Source: Chitinispirillaceae bacterium
Lineage (GTDB): Bacteria; Fibrobacterota; Chitinivibrionia; Chitinivibrionales; Chitinispirillaceae
Assembly: GCA_016929595.1 (NCBI GenBank)
Contig: JAFGIN010000213.1
Span: forward strand, 1 to 64,000
Length of the DNA stretch: 64,000 nt
Reading direction: 5' to 3'
Part shown: one piece after another, positions 1 to 6,936 of the stretch
Layout of the letters: every line of letters starts with the position of its first letter
Numbering within the stretch: position 1 is the first letter of the stretch
Program-made: the position numbers and the translations under genes
Notes under the pieces: model-generated
The model's input: only the letters and a program-made list of their open reading frames with translations
What the model was told of the DNA's origin: nothing
Database searches by the model: none

Positions 1-483
1 GCCAGCTTTGCTGGTTCTTGCACGGGAAATTCAGCGACTGTTACAAATGGAGTTTATACAAGCGGTTCATACGCAAATCCAGCATGGATCAGTGAGCTAT
101 CTGGATCAAAAATTACAGGAAGAGCTGATAGCGCAAGATCTGCAGCCATTGCTGACACTGTTAAAAAAATGCCTGGACAAGAATGGAATGGAACAACCCT
201 TTCATTTATATGCGATGTCGAATTTCAACATAAAATACAGTATAACAGAATACTCACAATATTGGACGGCGCAGCAACAACAATAGACGTTGATGATTTC
301 CCAGCTGTAAATATATCATACTCATCAACAACAAACTGGACGCTTGGTACTGGAGCAAGTGGGCAAAGAATATGTATAGTAAACACATCAGGAGTAACGC
401 ACAATGTAAACGGACACGCTTTAAATACTGGTTTGTTTATGGATTTCATAAGAATTGGTACTGTGTGGTATAGAGAATTTTAG
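1..483 (+). CDS. Phage tail-fibre-like protein, C-terminal part (5' end outside window)
   Basis: The frame is open from base 1 to a TAG at 481-483, so the gene starts left of the window. About 160 residues are visible. The beginning contains a GNSATVTNG-type segment followed by a Ser/Ala-rich helix-like stretch, and the end is a beta-rich Gly/Thr/Asn domain; both are usual at the tips of tail fibres. It is followed 24 bp later by a tail/baseplate gene in the same direction, with a lysozyme further on, which places it in the late structural module of a prophage. An overlapping frame starting at base 8 has no phage features and I regard it as a shadow. The tail-fibre role rests on composition and neighbours, not on a precise family match. 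Confidence 0.65.
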   Translation, partial: ASFAGSCTGNSATVTNGVYTSGSYANPAWISELSGSKITGRADSARSAAIADTVKKMPGQEWNGTTLSFICDVEFQHKIQYNRILTILDGAATTIDVDDFPAVNISYSSTTNWTLGTGASGQRICIVNTSGVTHNVNGHALNTGLFMDFIRIGTVWYREF

Positions 484-507
484 AAATACTAAAAGTTAAG
501 GTCAACA

Positions 508-1188
508 ATGTCATATTTAATAACAGATGATGATTATTATCAAAAAAATCAGCCTGCAAAGTCTGAAGAAATTGCTAATATAATAGAGGTTTATACACAG
601 CCGTTATCATCATCAGAAATTCAGGAGTTATACAAATCAACGGACGCTATAAGAATTATTCCGTATAGTACAAAAATGGTCGAAATTGTATTTGATAAAA
701 AACCCGTAACTGAAGCGGAGATTTCGTTGGAATCAACGACAGCAATTGTTATTGCTGAGAGTACAATTTACGCCTGGGGTGCAACAGTAATTCTCGAAAA
801 TCCATCCGGAACACTCGATTCAGCAATCATATCTGCTAATGGGAGGCTATTAGTTGTAAGTGGTGAAGAATTAATAACAAGAAGAGATGAATTGAGCATC
901 AGAGAATATGGTGAACAAAAGTACACTCTTCCCAAAAATCATTTAATACAAACGAGGGAACAGGCTGAAAGGATTGCCGAAGAATTGTTGCAATCGTATA
1001 AAACTGTACATAAAGATATAGAAATTGACTGGAGGGGAAACCCGGCACTCGAATTAACGGACGAAATCGAAGTCCATGTTTATAAAAGTAAAGCTTTTGA
1101 AAACAGGGGTACTTTTTATATAACAAAAAATACATTTGAATTTGACGGAACTTTGAAACAGCAAACAAACGGGAGAAAAACACAATGA
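508..1188 (+). CDS. Probable phage tail/baseplate structural protein
   Basis: This is a 226-residue protein with an AAGG-type ribosome site 7 bp before its ATG. The C-terminal half (about residues 150-220) has an EQAERIAEELLQSY helix. After it come a strand with an xxNPALELTDEIEVH pattern and a final strand ending in FEFDGTLKQQ. This order (helix, 'GxPxLxxGDxIxV' strand, closing strand) is seen in tail-hub and baseplate proteins of siphoviruses. There is no signal peptide or membrane segment. Its stop codon overlaps the start of the next gene in ATGA, so the two are probably translationally coupled. The tail-hub assignment is inferred from pattern and context; the exact family is not recognised. 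Confidence 0.55.
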   Translation: MSYLITDDDYYQKNQPAKSEEIANIIEVYTQPLSSSEIQELYKSTDAIRIIPYSTKMVEIVFDKKPVTEAEISLESTTAIVIAESTIYAWGATVILENPSGTLDSAIISANGRLLVVSGEELITRRDELSIREYGEQKYTLPKNHLIQTREQAERIAEELLQSYKTVHKDIEIDWRGNPALELTDEIEVHVYKSKAFENRGTFYITKNTFEFDGTLKQQTNGRKTQ

Positions 1189-1877
1189 GTACGGCTCCGA
1201 GCGGATGGGAGACACCTGTAACTGATTATGCCATCGATGATGGTTTATTGGCAAGTGATTTAAATCGCATTGAAAATAATATTAACAGAATAGAAAATGA
1301 AAATAGAACACTAAACCCGGCAAGTGCACCACTTAATAATACTGCAACATTACGAGAATTGCTTGATATGTTTGCGCATCAAATCGGAAAAATGATGGGT
1401 GACGATTGGTATAGCACTGTAAAAGCAAATGTAAAAGATAGCTTTTGGCTTGACGGTACATTGCCAGGAGGTTTTATAATTCCTGCAAGTCCTGCCGCTC
1501 CTCTTGTTTTTGCAGCAACATTTACAATTGTTCCACCAGGAAAAAAACTTATTTTATCACAAATAAAATTTCATGCAAGTAATATCGGTTCAACTACAGG
1601 GCCCACAGGACATATTTACAGTGTATTTTTTTCAAATACATATCCCGATGCGGCTAGTGAATTTTATTGGTATCATGCATCAAGATCGGGCCTTGAATCG
1701 TTAGATTGGTACCAAATGGATGAAGATTTGGACGTTATAGTTTATACAAATAACACTGAAAACGATAAAACGATTTTAATTGAATTGGTCGTTGGTCAAG
1801 GTCCAAGTGATTACACTACACAAACCAGTTATATTTCAAGTCAAGTTAAAGTCAGATTTGATTTAATGGATATTTAA
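1185..1877 (+). CDS. Phage tail protein with NRIENNI-type N-terminal segment
   Basis: This is a 230-residue protein overlapping the upstream gene by 4 bp. Its N-terminus carries a WETPVTDYAIDDGLLASDLNRIENNI-like arrangement, that is W, then a spacer, then 'LNRIE'. This is followed by an LRELLDMFAHQIGKMMG helix and a WY pair, an order found at the start of many phage tail-tip and fibre proteins. The remainder (about 90-230) is a beta-rich domain with no motif I recognise. It probably decorates the tail tip or host-contact region. The following HNH gene begins 10 bp downstream. I am confident that it is a phage structural gene and less sure of its position in the virion. Confidence 0.6.
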   Translation: MSTAPSGWETPVTDYAIDDGLLASDLNRIENNINRIENENRTLNPASAPLNNTATLRELLDMFAHQIGKMMGDDWYSTVKANVKDSFWLDGTLPGGFIIPASPAAPLVFAATFTIVPPGKKLILSQIKFHASNIGSTTGPTGHIYSVFFSNTYPDAASEFYWYHASRSGLESLDWYQMDEDLDVIVYTNNTENDKTILIELVVGQGPSDYTTQTSYISSQVKVRFDLMDI

Positions 1878-1887
1878 CGGGTCGAAC

Positions 1888-2283
1888 ATGCAACGTGGCT
1901 TTAGAATGTGTAAACATCCGGGATGTCCAAAGTTAGTAGAGAATGCTGGCTATTGTGAAAAACACATGGTTCAACACAAAAACGATTCCCGGCAAAACTT
2001 TAAAGCTCTGGATACAAAAAAAACTCCAGAGCAAAAGAAGTTTTATAGTTCTGCAGCCTGGACTGCAGCCAGTCTCTACCACCGCCAGATAGAACCACTC
2101 TGTAGGAGATGCAAAGCTCAGGGCAAAATTGAATTTAGAAATTTGGCAGTACATCACAATCCATCTTATGATTTTTTAGTTAGTAACGGATTAAATCCGC
2201 TTTCCGACAAATATTTAGAAACAATATGTGTGAAACACCATATGGAAGAATTGCGTAAAAAAAATCTAAAAAAGGTTACTTAA
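1888..2283 (+). CDS. Phage HNH endonuclease
   Basis: This is a 131-residue protein. An N-terminal zinc-binding cluster is visible (C8, C13, C23, H26). It is followed by a KFYSSAAWTAASLYHR helix, a CxxC pair (LCRRC), the HNH-type VHHNP histidine pair and a C-terminal ICVKHH. This order is that of small phage HNH nucleases, which nick DNA during packaging or act as homing enzymes. Such genes usually sit beside the terminase; here it lies between tail and lysis genes. Its TAA stop directly abuts the ATG of the lysozyme gene. The nuclease fold is well supported, but its role in this phage is inferred. Confidence 0.8.
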   Translation: MQRGFRMCKHPGCPKLVENAGYCEKHMVQHKNDSRQNFKALDTKKTPEQKKFYSSAAWTAASLYHRQIEPLCRRCKAQGKIEFRNLAVHHNPSYDFLVSNGLNPLSDKYLETICVKHHMEELRKKNLKKVT

Positions 2284-2754
2284 ATGTTTGAAAAAGCTGT
2301 TAATTTAATTTTAAAGTATGAAGGTGCGTATGTGAATGATCCAAAGGATCCCGGTGGTGAAACAAAATTTGGGATTAGTAAAAAATCGTATCCTACTCTT
2401 GATATTAAAAACCTTTCTATAGCTGACGCAAAAAGTATTTACTACCGGGATTACTGGTTACCCTGTCGCTGTGACGAGGTAGATTACAAAATTGCATTAA
2501 TTATTTTTGACACTGCTGTTAATATGGGTGTGGTTCTTGCAGTTGAATTACTTCAGAAATCGTGTAGTGTAAAAACAGATGGAATTTTTGGTTCACAGAC
2601 TATGGCAAAAGTGGCCGTAATGGATCCACTCTTTTTGATTACTACTTATTGTTCTTATAGGATGATGGAATATGTAAAAATGAAAAATTTTCGGTATTAT
2701 GGACATGGATGGACCAAACGCACCATTGAAACTGCAATTATGGCCTGCAAATAG
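2284..2754 (+). CDS. GH108-type phage lysozyme (endolysin)
   Basis: This 156-residue protein opens with the GH108 signature: a helix ending in KYEGAYVND, then DPGGETKFGIS. E13 is the expected catalytic glutamate. A later FDTAVNMG segment and the DGIFGSQT peptidoglycan-binding-like motif are also typical of the ZliS/lysozyme family. The enzyme cuts the glycan strands of peptidoglycan to release phage progeny. No signal peptide is visible and I see no holin gene beside it, so a holin may lie outside the window. The length is slightly below the usual 160-190 residues and the ORF ends in an ordinary TAG. It is the last intact prophage gene before the tRNA-derived repeat at 2854. Confidence 0.82.
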   Translation: MFEKAVNLILKYEGAYVNDPKDPGGETKFGISKKSYPTLDIKNLSIADAKSIYYRDYWLPCRCDEVDYKIALIIFDTAVNMGVVLAVELLQKSCSVKTDGIFGSQTMAKVAVMDPLFLITTYCSYRMMEYVKMKNFRYYGHGWTKRTIETAIMACK

Positions 2755-2853
2755 ATTGAAAAGAGGTGACTAATCTGGTGTCGATACCACATTACAACTG
2801 TTACGTTTTTTTATTGTTTTAATCGCTAAAATTACACACATTACAGTAACGAC
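2755..2853. other. Prophage right-end spacer
   Basis: This is AT-rich sequence between the lysozyme stop and the first tRNA-derived repeat. No gene is visible. It probably represents the phage arm next to the attachment core. Confidence 0.4.
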
Positions 2854-2903
2854 GTTGGCTCATAACCCAAAGGTCGTACGTTCAAATCGTGCCCCCGCTA
2901 CCA
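2854..2903 (+). repeat. tRNA-fMet 3' fragment, copy 1 (attachment-site-like)
   Basis: The sequence reads as the 3' half of an initiator-like tRNA. It has an anticodon loop CTCATAA (anticodon CAT), 3' stem CCCAA, a T-arm GTACG/TTCAAAT/CGTGC that pairs fully, the acceptor strand CCCCGCT, and A plus an encoded CCA. The 5' half is absent and one G is missing from the 5' side of the anticodon stem. tRNA 3' ends are common phage attachment cores. Its place just after the lysozyme suggests that it is the attR of the prophage on the left. A strong hairpin terminator follows. Confidence 0.75.
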
Positions 2904-2907
2904 ATAT

Positions 2908-2953
2908 AAACCCTTCAAAATAGCCAATTCGGTGTATTTTGGAGGGTTTTTTT
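2908..2953 (+). terminator. Rho-independent terminator after tRNA fragment 1
   Basis: AACCCTTCAAAATA and TATTTTGGAGGGTT form a 14-bp stem with one G-T pair, followed by TTTTTTT. It lies directly behind the CCA end, as it would behind a functional tRNA gene. Confidence 0.8.
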
Positions 2954-3014
2954 ATTTTAAGCCTATTCTTCTATTCCCCGTTCAATATACGTTTACTACC
3001 CTGTAAAAGTGTAC

Positions 3015-3047
3015 TTATAGTCCACTAAGTGGACTATAAAGTGGACT
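3015..3047. promoter_or_regulatory. 12-bp inverted repeat plus third half-site
   Basis: TTATAGTCCACT and AGTGGACTATAA flank a single A, making a perfect 12-bp dyad at 3015-3039. AGTGGACT is repeated once more at 3040-3047. The layout is that of a repressor operator or a recombinase-binding site. It lies between tRNA fragment 1 and the broken HNH gene. Confidence 0.45.
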
Positions 3048-3111
3048 CATTTTTCACCGGTTACCATTGGCATGTCTTCAGGGCAATACATAAAAATCAA
3101 ATAAATCTTAC

Positions 3112-3612
3112 TTGCTATCAGCTCCAAACAATATTTTAAACGCAATCCAATTAGCCTCGTTAATGGGATATCCCAGATTTAACTCTGTTAATCCAATAAT
3201 AGGCTCCATTGGCAGGAAAATTAGTGAAAATTATATGGTTCAGCCAGATGAATGGGATAAAAATGATCCCAATTGGTGGTCTGTAATTGCAGACGGTAAA
3301 CGTGAAGGCTTTTTTTATTGGAGACTCAAATCTCAAATTGTTAAATCGCTTCAGAAATCAGACGAATTTAAGGAAAATGGGTTAAAATTCGAACCAGACG
3401 AAATTGTATCGATTCCTGATGGGAATGAAGAAAGTGCAAGGATTAGTGTCCTTGTGAATATCTATGAAAGAGATGCCGGAAATCGAAAAGCGTGCATTGA
3501 ATACCATGGCTGCAAATGTGCAATATGTGGCTTTGATTTTGAACACTTACGCCGATCCGTTCGGAAAGCTGCGAATGAAAACAGAATAGATCAATGTTTG
3601 CAGGGCTTTTAA
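3112..3612 (+). pseudogene. Broken HNH (McrA-like) endonuclease
   Basis: The frame is open from a TTG at 3112 with no ribosome site and an in-frame stop a few codons upstream, so the N-terminus is probably lost. Residues around 125-150 read RKACIEYHGCKCAICGFDFEH, which matches the start of the HNH domain of 5-methylcytosine-type restriction nucleases (the CxxCGFDF zinc knuckle). The expected continuation with the HVHH catalytic histidines is missing. Instead the frame runs into an unrelated Arg/Ala-rich tail and stops 15 bp before tRNA fragment 2. It is therefore truncated at both ends and almost certainly inactive. It lies between two attachment-like repeats, which suggests that it is cargo of a decayed integrated element. 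Confidence 0.6.
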
Positions 3613-3627
3613 TGTCTGACCTTTTCT

Positions 3628-3669
3628 CTCATAACCCAAAGATCGTACGTTAAAATCGTGCCCCCGCTA
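3628..3669 (+). repeat. tRNA-fMet 3' fragment, copy 2
   Basis: This is the same 3' tRNA segment as at 2854. The anticodon loop CTCATAA, CCCAAAGATCGTACG and the acceptor strand are present, with two base changes and no CCA after the discriminator A. It begins exactly at the anticodon loop, and upstream similarity stops there. Confidence 0.7.
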
Positions 3670-3706
3670 ATGTTAAGTTATCGAAATGTAGTTTATTGAA
3701 TTTCAT

Positions 3707-3746
3707 TCTCCAATATTGCGCTTTATATAAAGCGCAATATTGGAGA
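3707..3746. repeat. Perfect 40-bp palindrome
   Basis: Two 19-base arms (3707-3725 and 3728-3746) are perfectly complementary around a TA centre. The arms contain the core CAATATTGCGC. It lies just beyond the end of the CARDB lipoprotein gene, so it may end its transcript, but neither side has a clear T-run. Confidence 0.7.
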
Positions 3747-3766
3747 TGGAGATTTATTCTGCAATA

Positions 3767-4588
3767 TTACGGAATGGGGATGATTTTCACGTTATTGCCT
3801 TCTTTGATTTCCATTACTTTATTGGAATTATCAATTACCATGATAAGATATTTTTTACCAGCTTTTTTGGGTGCAGAAAAAGTGAACGTATGTGTTGCTT
3901 TTGAACCAAGTGATTTGTGTACTAACATTTTTGTACCGCCAGAAGCCACATCGTCACTGTTTCCGTATACTGCGTCCCCTGATTCATATGTCTGTGCAAT
4001 GATTTCATAGATATCTGGTATTGTTGTGTAACCGTCGTTTTTAATTGTTGCAGTGTATTTGATGGTAGTGCTTGTCATACTGGTAATTTTAAACGAAGAA
4101 ACGATTACGTCAGGAAGTATGAGTTTAAAGTAAGTGTTGTTGTTTTCATTTGATTCATTTATACTGTTCGAATTGTCGATAACGGGCACCAGATATTTAT
4201 ATGATGACGACCAGTTTGACTCATACGTATAGTAGGTAAATGAGAATGATTCTCCAGGCTTTAATGTAATATTCTTGCCCAGTATCCTTCCACCAGCTGC
4301 TTTATCATCGGCATCGCCTATAATTGTGTTTTTTGACAAGTAGTTCTGAAGTACGACATTGTAAAGGTTTGGTGTTGTTGCTGTTCCCCTATTTTTAATG
4401 GTGATCGTGTAAGTTAGCTTCCCGCCAACATTTGATACATACGAAAATGAAGTGATGTCCAGATCCGGCAATGCAGCAGCGTTGATTGCGACATCATTTT
4501 GAGCTACGGATAACGGATTATCGGTACAACCGACAATGAACATACCTGTTGAAACTGCTGCTGCAAATAGTAACTTCTTCAATGTCAT
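3767..4588 (-). CDS. Lipoprotein with two CARDB domains
   Basis: This is a 273-residue exported lipoprotein. KKLLFAAAVSTGMFIVGC is a clear SPase II signal with the lipid-modified Cys at 21. Two similar beta-sandwich units follow (about 40-155 and 160-270). Each begins PDLDI/PDVIV, contains a TYTITIKN/KYTATIKN strand, and ends in VIDNSN....E..NN, the CARDB adhesion-domain hallmark. A GGAG ribosome site precedes the ATG. It is a single-gene unit, read toward the palindrome at 3707 and enclosed by tRNA fragments 2 and 3. It probably mediates carbohydrate or surface adhesion from the outer membrane. It could have arrived as cargo of an integrated element, since the phage-like and mobile debris lies on both sides. 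Confidence 0.75.
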   Translation of the reverse strand: MTLKKLLFAAAVSTGMFIVGCTDNPLSVAQNDVAINAAALPDLDITSFSYVSNVGGKLTYTITIKNRGTATTPNLYNVVLQNYLSKNTIIGDADDKAAGGRILGKNITLKPGESFSFTYYTYESNWSSSYKYLVPVIDNSNSINESNENNNTYFKLILPDVIVSSFKITSMTSTTIKYTATIKNDGYTTIPDIYEIIAQTYESGDAVYGNSDDVASGGTKMLVHKSLGSKATHTFTFSAPKKAGKKYLIMVIDNSNKVMEIKEGNNVKIIPIP

Positions 4589-4870
4589 AAGACACTCCTT
4601 TAGATGTTAAACAGATGATAAAATGGGGCTGATTCGTGAAATGCCCCTGTTCGATTTCATTCCTGTGATGTATACGTTCATTAACATACTTTATATATTT
4701 GATTAGAATGATAAAAATGATACGAAACCCTCAAAATTGGTAATGAACTGTCAAAATTCAGTAATGAAACAGTAATTACTCTCTCATTGTACGACAAAAC
4801 GGTAACATACATTGTTGTATATTGTATTGCATAAGTATAACTATATTCCGTTGCAATTAGTATAGCGCAA
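4589..4870. other. Intergenic, probable promoter region of the CARDB gene
   Basis: This is AT-rich sequence with no gene visible. The promoter for the minus-strand lipoprotein gene must lie here, but I cannot fix its -10 and -35 boxes. Confidence 0.3.
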
Positions 4871-5169
4871 ATGGAAATAACAGTAACAAAAGAAATGATA
4901 GCAACAGTTAATGAAAGTGATCCAATGCATGATGATACATTGCCGATTATCCGCCAGCCTTGTCAAACGTAATACTTAGAAGCGGTTGTTATACTTGAAA
5001 GACTTAGTTTGTATAACAATGGTAAACCCCGTGGAGCTGTAGCACTACGACGGCAATTACAGTATATGGGATTAGTACAATTTTCATCAGTTAGTACGAT
5101 TAATCGAATTTTATCAAAGAATTTTCTGACTAACAGAAGAACCGGATACTATCCGGAAGATTATTGCTG
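4871..5169 (+). pseudogene. Transposase remnant with in-frame stop
   Basis: From the ATG at 4871 the frame gives 33 residues, then TAA at 4970-4972, then stays open in the same frame to a TGA at 5167-5169. The second part contains RGAVALRRQLQ, followed by VSTINRILSKNFLTNRRTGYYPED. This looks like the helix-turn-helix and linker that precede the DDE core in integrase-type transposases. No DDE core follows. It is read as a nonsense-interrupted, C-terminally deleted insertion-sequence gene. The family assignment is by pattern only. Confidence 0.5.
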
Positions 5170-5240
5170 ATAAATCCCTGAAAAATGGGTAAAAGAAAAA
5201 ACTGTTTAAAAGGGCGGATCGGCATTAAAAAATTACTAAA

Positions 5241-5315
5241 TAGCTCGCTGGGCTCATAATCCCGCCTTCGAAGACTTTGGCGGGATCGTACGTTCAAATC
5301 GTGCCCCCGCTACCA
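5241..5315 (+). repeat. tRNA-fMet 3' fragment, copy 3, with internal hairpin insertion
   Basis: Similarity to an initiator-like tRNA begins in the D-arm (TAGCTCG) and runs through CTGGG and the CTCATAA anticodon loop to the encoded CCA. In place of the normal CCCAAAGG after the loop there is TCCCGCC, a 12-base loop and GGCGGGA, a 7-bp hairpin. The T-arm and acceptor strand are intact. The 5' acceptor strand is absent, so this is not a working tRNA gene. Confidence 0.7.
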
Positions 5316-5322
5316 ATACAGA

Positions 5323-5358
5323 AAAAGGCTTCGGTTGTACCGGAGCCTTTTTTCTTTT
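5323..5358 (+). terminator. Rho-independent terminator after tRNA fragment 3
   Basis: GGCTTCGG and CCGGAGCC pair across a TTGTA loop and are followed by TTTTTTCTTTT. It differs in sequence from the terminator behind copy 1. Confidence 0.75.
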
Positions 5359-5374
5359 AACAGCAAAACCTGAA

Positions 5375-5479
5375 ATGTATTTCGTTTATATAATCAGACC
5401 AGAGGCAGGTCGTTATCATTATTACATCGGATCAGCAGAGGATATTCCCTCTCGTTTGTAACACCATGATGAAAAGCTT
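5375..5479 (+). pseudogene. GIY-YIG endonuclease remnant
   Basis: An ATG at 5375 starts MYFVYIIRPEAGRYHYYIG, the N-terminal beta-strand pair of small UvrC-like GIY-YIG nucleases, continuing SAEDIPSRL. A TAA at 5459-5461 then interrupts the frame. The next in-frame codons read HHDEKL, where intact members have an xHNxGK motif. The remainder of the domain is missing because the Fic gene end lies 30 bp further on. It is a short decayed fragment. Confidence 0.6.
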
Positions 5480-5509
5480 ATAGTATTCGATTTACATCAA
5501 ATACTTTTT

Positions 5510-6682
5510 TCATGCTCCCTCTGGCGCCTCCGTTCCCTCGTTCAGTATCTCTATATACCCGGTATAACTGAAAAACCGGTTACGCTTTCTGGCAGTCACT
5601 TCACGCACAATTCCAAGCTGTTCAAGATGCACGAGCGACTTATTGACAGTTGCAGGTGTGATACCAGTCGTCTTTACCAACCAGTTCGACGTGGCAACAG
5701 GATGCTCCATAAGAACCCTGTGAACATGCAATGTTGATTCCGCTGCCCTACCCAGACCACTTACTTTAAGCTTGTCGGTTTCAGATAAACGAAGAAGCTT
5801 TTGTGCTGTCTCCACTGCCTGAGTGGCAACGGCAATCACCGCCTCGGCAAAGAAGTCAAGCCAGGACTCCCAGTCTCCTGTTGTGCGCACCTTGTTCAGC
5901 AACTCATAATAGTACTGCCGGTGCGTTTTAAAATAAAGACTGAGGTACAGCATCGGTTCCCTGAGAACCTTCTGTTCACAAAGCAGCAGGGTGATTAGCA
6001 ATCGCCCAAGTCTTCCGTTTCCATCAAGAAACGGATGAATGGTTTCAAACTGAACGTGCATTAATGCTGCCTTGAGGAGTACCGGCGTAGGCTCCGGCAT
6101 ATCATGGAAGAACAGTTCAAATTTACACATGCATTCTATAAGATCCTCTACCGGTGGAGGAACAAATACAGCATTGCCAGGGCGGGTTCCCCCTATCCAA
6201 TTCTGTGATTTCCGGAATTCACCGGGAGTACAGGCACTGCCGCGTCCTTTTGACAGTAACACATTATGCATCTCTTTAATCAGCCGTAATGAAAGAGGCA
6301 AACCTTCTTCCAGGAGGTGAAGACCATGGTACAGTGCTGCAACATAATTACTTACTTCCTGTGCATCATCAAGAGGAACGCCAGGCTCCTCTTCCATCTC
6401 AAACAGGAGCAGATCAGAAAGAGAAGATTGGGTCCCTTCAATCATCGAAGAGAGTACCGCCTCTTTCCGCACATACATGTAAAGAAAAAGCATTGTATCC
6501 GGAAGGAGTTTAGATACACTGTCGAGGCGCCCAAGTGTAATATGTGCCAGATCAAACTTTTCACGTAGCCCTGGAGTCCATTCAATCGGCGGAACTGGCG
6601 GAAGTGGTGCCGGGACAAATGCCTTTACCGCCTCACCGACAGTTGAAATAGTTTTATAATGTCCTTGAAGGTCCCGTTGCAT
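5510..6682 (-). CDS. Fic-family AMPylase with N-terminal inhibitory helix
   Basis: This 390-residue Fic enzyme transfers AMP (or another nucleotide part) onto hydroxyl side chains of target proteins. The catalytic loop HPFLDGNGRLGR starts at H216. The auto-inhibitory motif SSMIEG is at about 78-83, with E82 expected to block ATP binding, which makes it a class II (N-terminally inhibited) Fic protein. The last ~90 residues look like a winged-helix DNA-binding domain (TSNWLVKTTGITPATVNKSLVHLEQLG). The ATG has an AGGGGA ribosome site 5 bp upstream. A 16-base operator-like repeat touches this ribosome site and two more lie upstream, so autoregulation through the winged helix is likely. No antitoxin gene is adjacent, which fits an intramolecular inhibitor. 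Confidence 0.9.
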   Translation of the reverse strand: MQRDLQGHYKTISTVGEAVKAFVPAPLPPVPPIEWTPGLREKFDLAHITLGRLDSVSKLLPDTMLFLYMYVRKEAVLSSMIEGTQSSLSDLLLFEMEEEPGVPLDDAQEVSNYVAALYHGLHLLEEGLPLSLRLIKEMHNVLLSKGRGSACTPGEFRKSQNWIGGTRPGNAVFVPPPVEDLIECMCKFELFFHDMPEPTPVLLKAALMHVQFETIHPFLDGNGRLGRLLITLLLCEQKVLREPMLYLSLYFKTHRQYYYELLNKVRTTGDWESWLDFFAEAVIAVATQAVETAQKLLRLSETDKLKVSGLGRAAESTLHVHRVLMEHPVATSNWLVKTTGITPATVNKSLVHLEQLGIVREVTARKRNRFFSYTGYIEILNEGTEAPEGA

Positions 6683-6690
6683 GAATTCCC

Positions 6691-6706
6691 CTTATCCTAA
6701 AATAAG
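6691..6706. promoter_or_regulatory. Operator-like repeat 1 (Fic upstream)
   Basis: CTTATCCTAAAATAAG lies 9 bp from the Fic start, next to its ribosome site on the minus strand. The ends CTTAT/ATAAG form a short dyad. It shares CTTATCCTAAAATA with repeat 2. Confidence 0.6.
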
Positions 6707-6731
6707 ACGGTTCGTTATTTTACTATAAACA

Positions 6732-6747
6732 CTTATCCTAAAATAGC
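6732..6747. promoter_or_regulatory. Operator-like repeat 2 (Fic upstream)
   Basis: CTTATCCTAAAATAGC is a direct repeat of the element at 6691, displaced by 41 bp, close to four helical turns, so both would face the same side of the DNA. Confidence 0.6.
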
Positions 6748-6753
6748 AGTGAG

Positions 6754-6769
6754 TATTATTTTAGGCAAG
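6754..6769. promoter_or_regulatory. Operator-like repeat 3, inverted (Fic upstream)
   Basis: TATTATTTTAGGCAAG is the inverse of CTTGCCTAAAATAATA, sharing CCTAAAATA with repeats 1 and 2. Together with repeat 2 it forms an imperfect inverted pair. Confidence 0.55.
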
Positions 6770-6936
6770 TAATTTAGTTCATCTCCACAGTTGTCTGAAT
6801 CAACGGATTCAATGAACTTTGAATACTGTTCCCGCATTGCCTGCACCACTTTTAATGGTGCTTTTGACTTTAACCTGATATTAACAATACTTTAGATTGA
6901 ATCACTTTTTTTTATAGGCATACAATTTCTCTTATA

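Noticed and set aside
8-286. 92-codon plus-strand frame at the left edge
   Set aside because: It overlaps the tail-fibre frame, which is open from base 1 to 483, has phage features and continues past 286. This frame has none.
899-1254. Minus-strand frames opposite the tail genes
   Set aside because: They are opposite well-supported phage genes, without ribosome sites or motifs.
2854-5315. The three tRNA segments as working tRNA genes
   Set aside because: All lack the 5' acceptor strand and complete D-arm.
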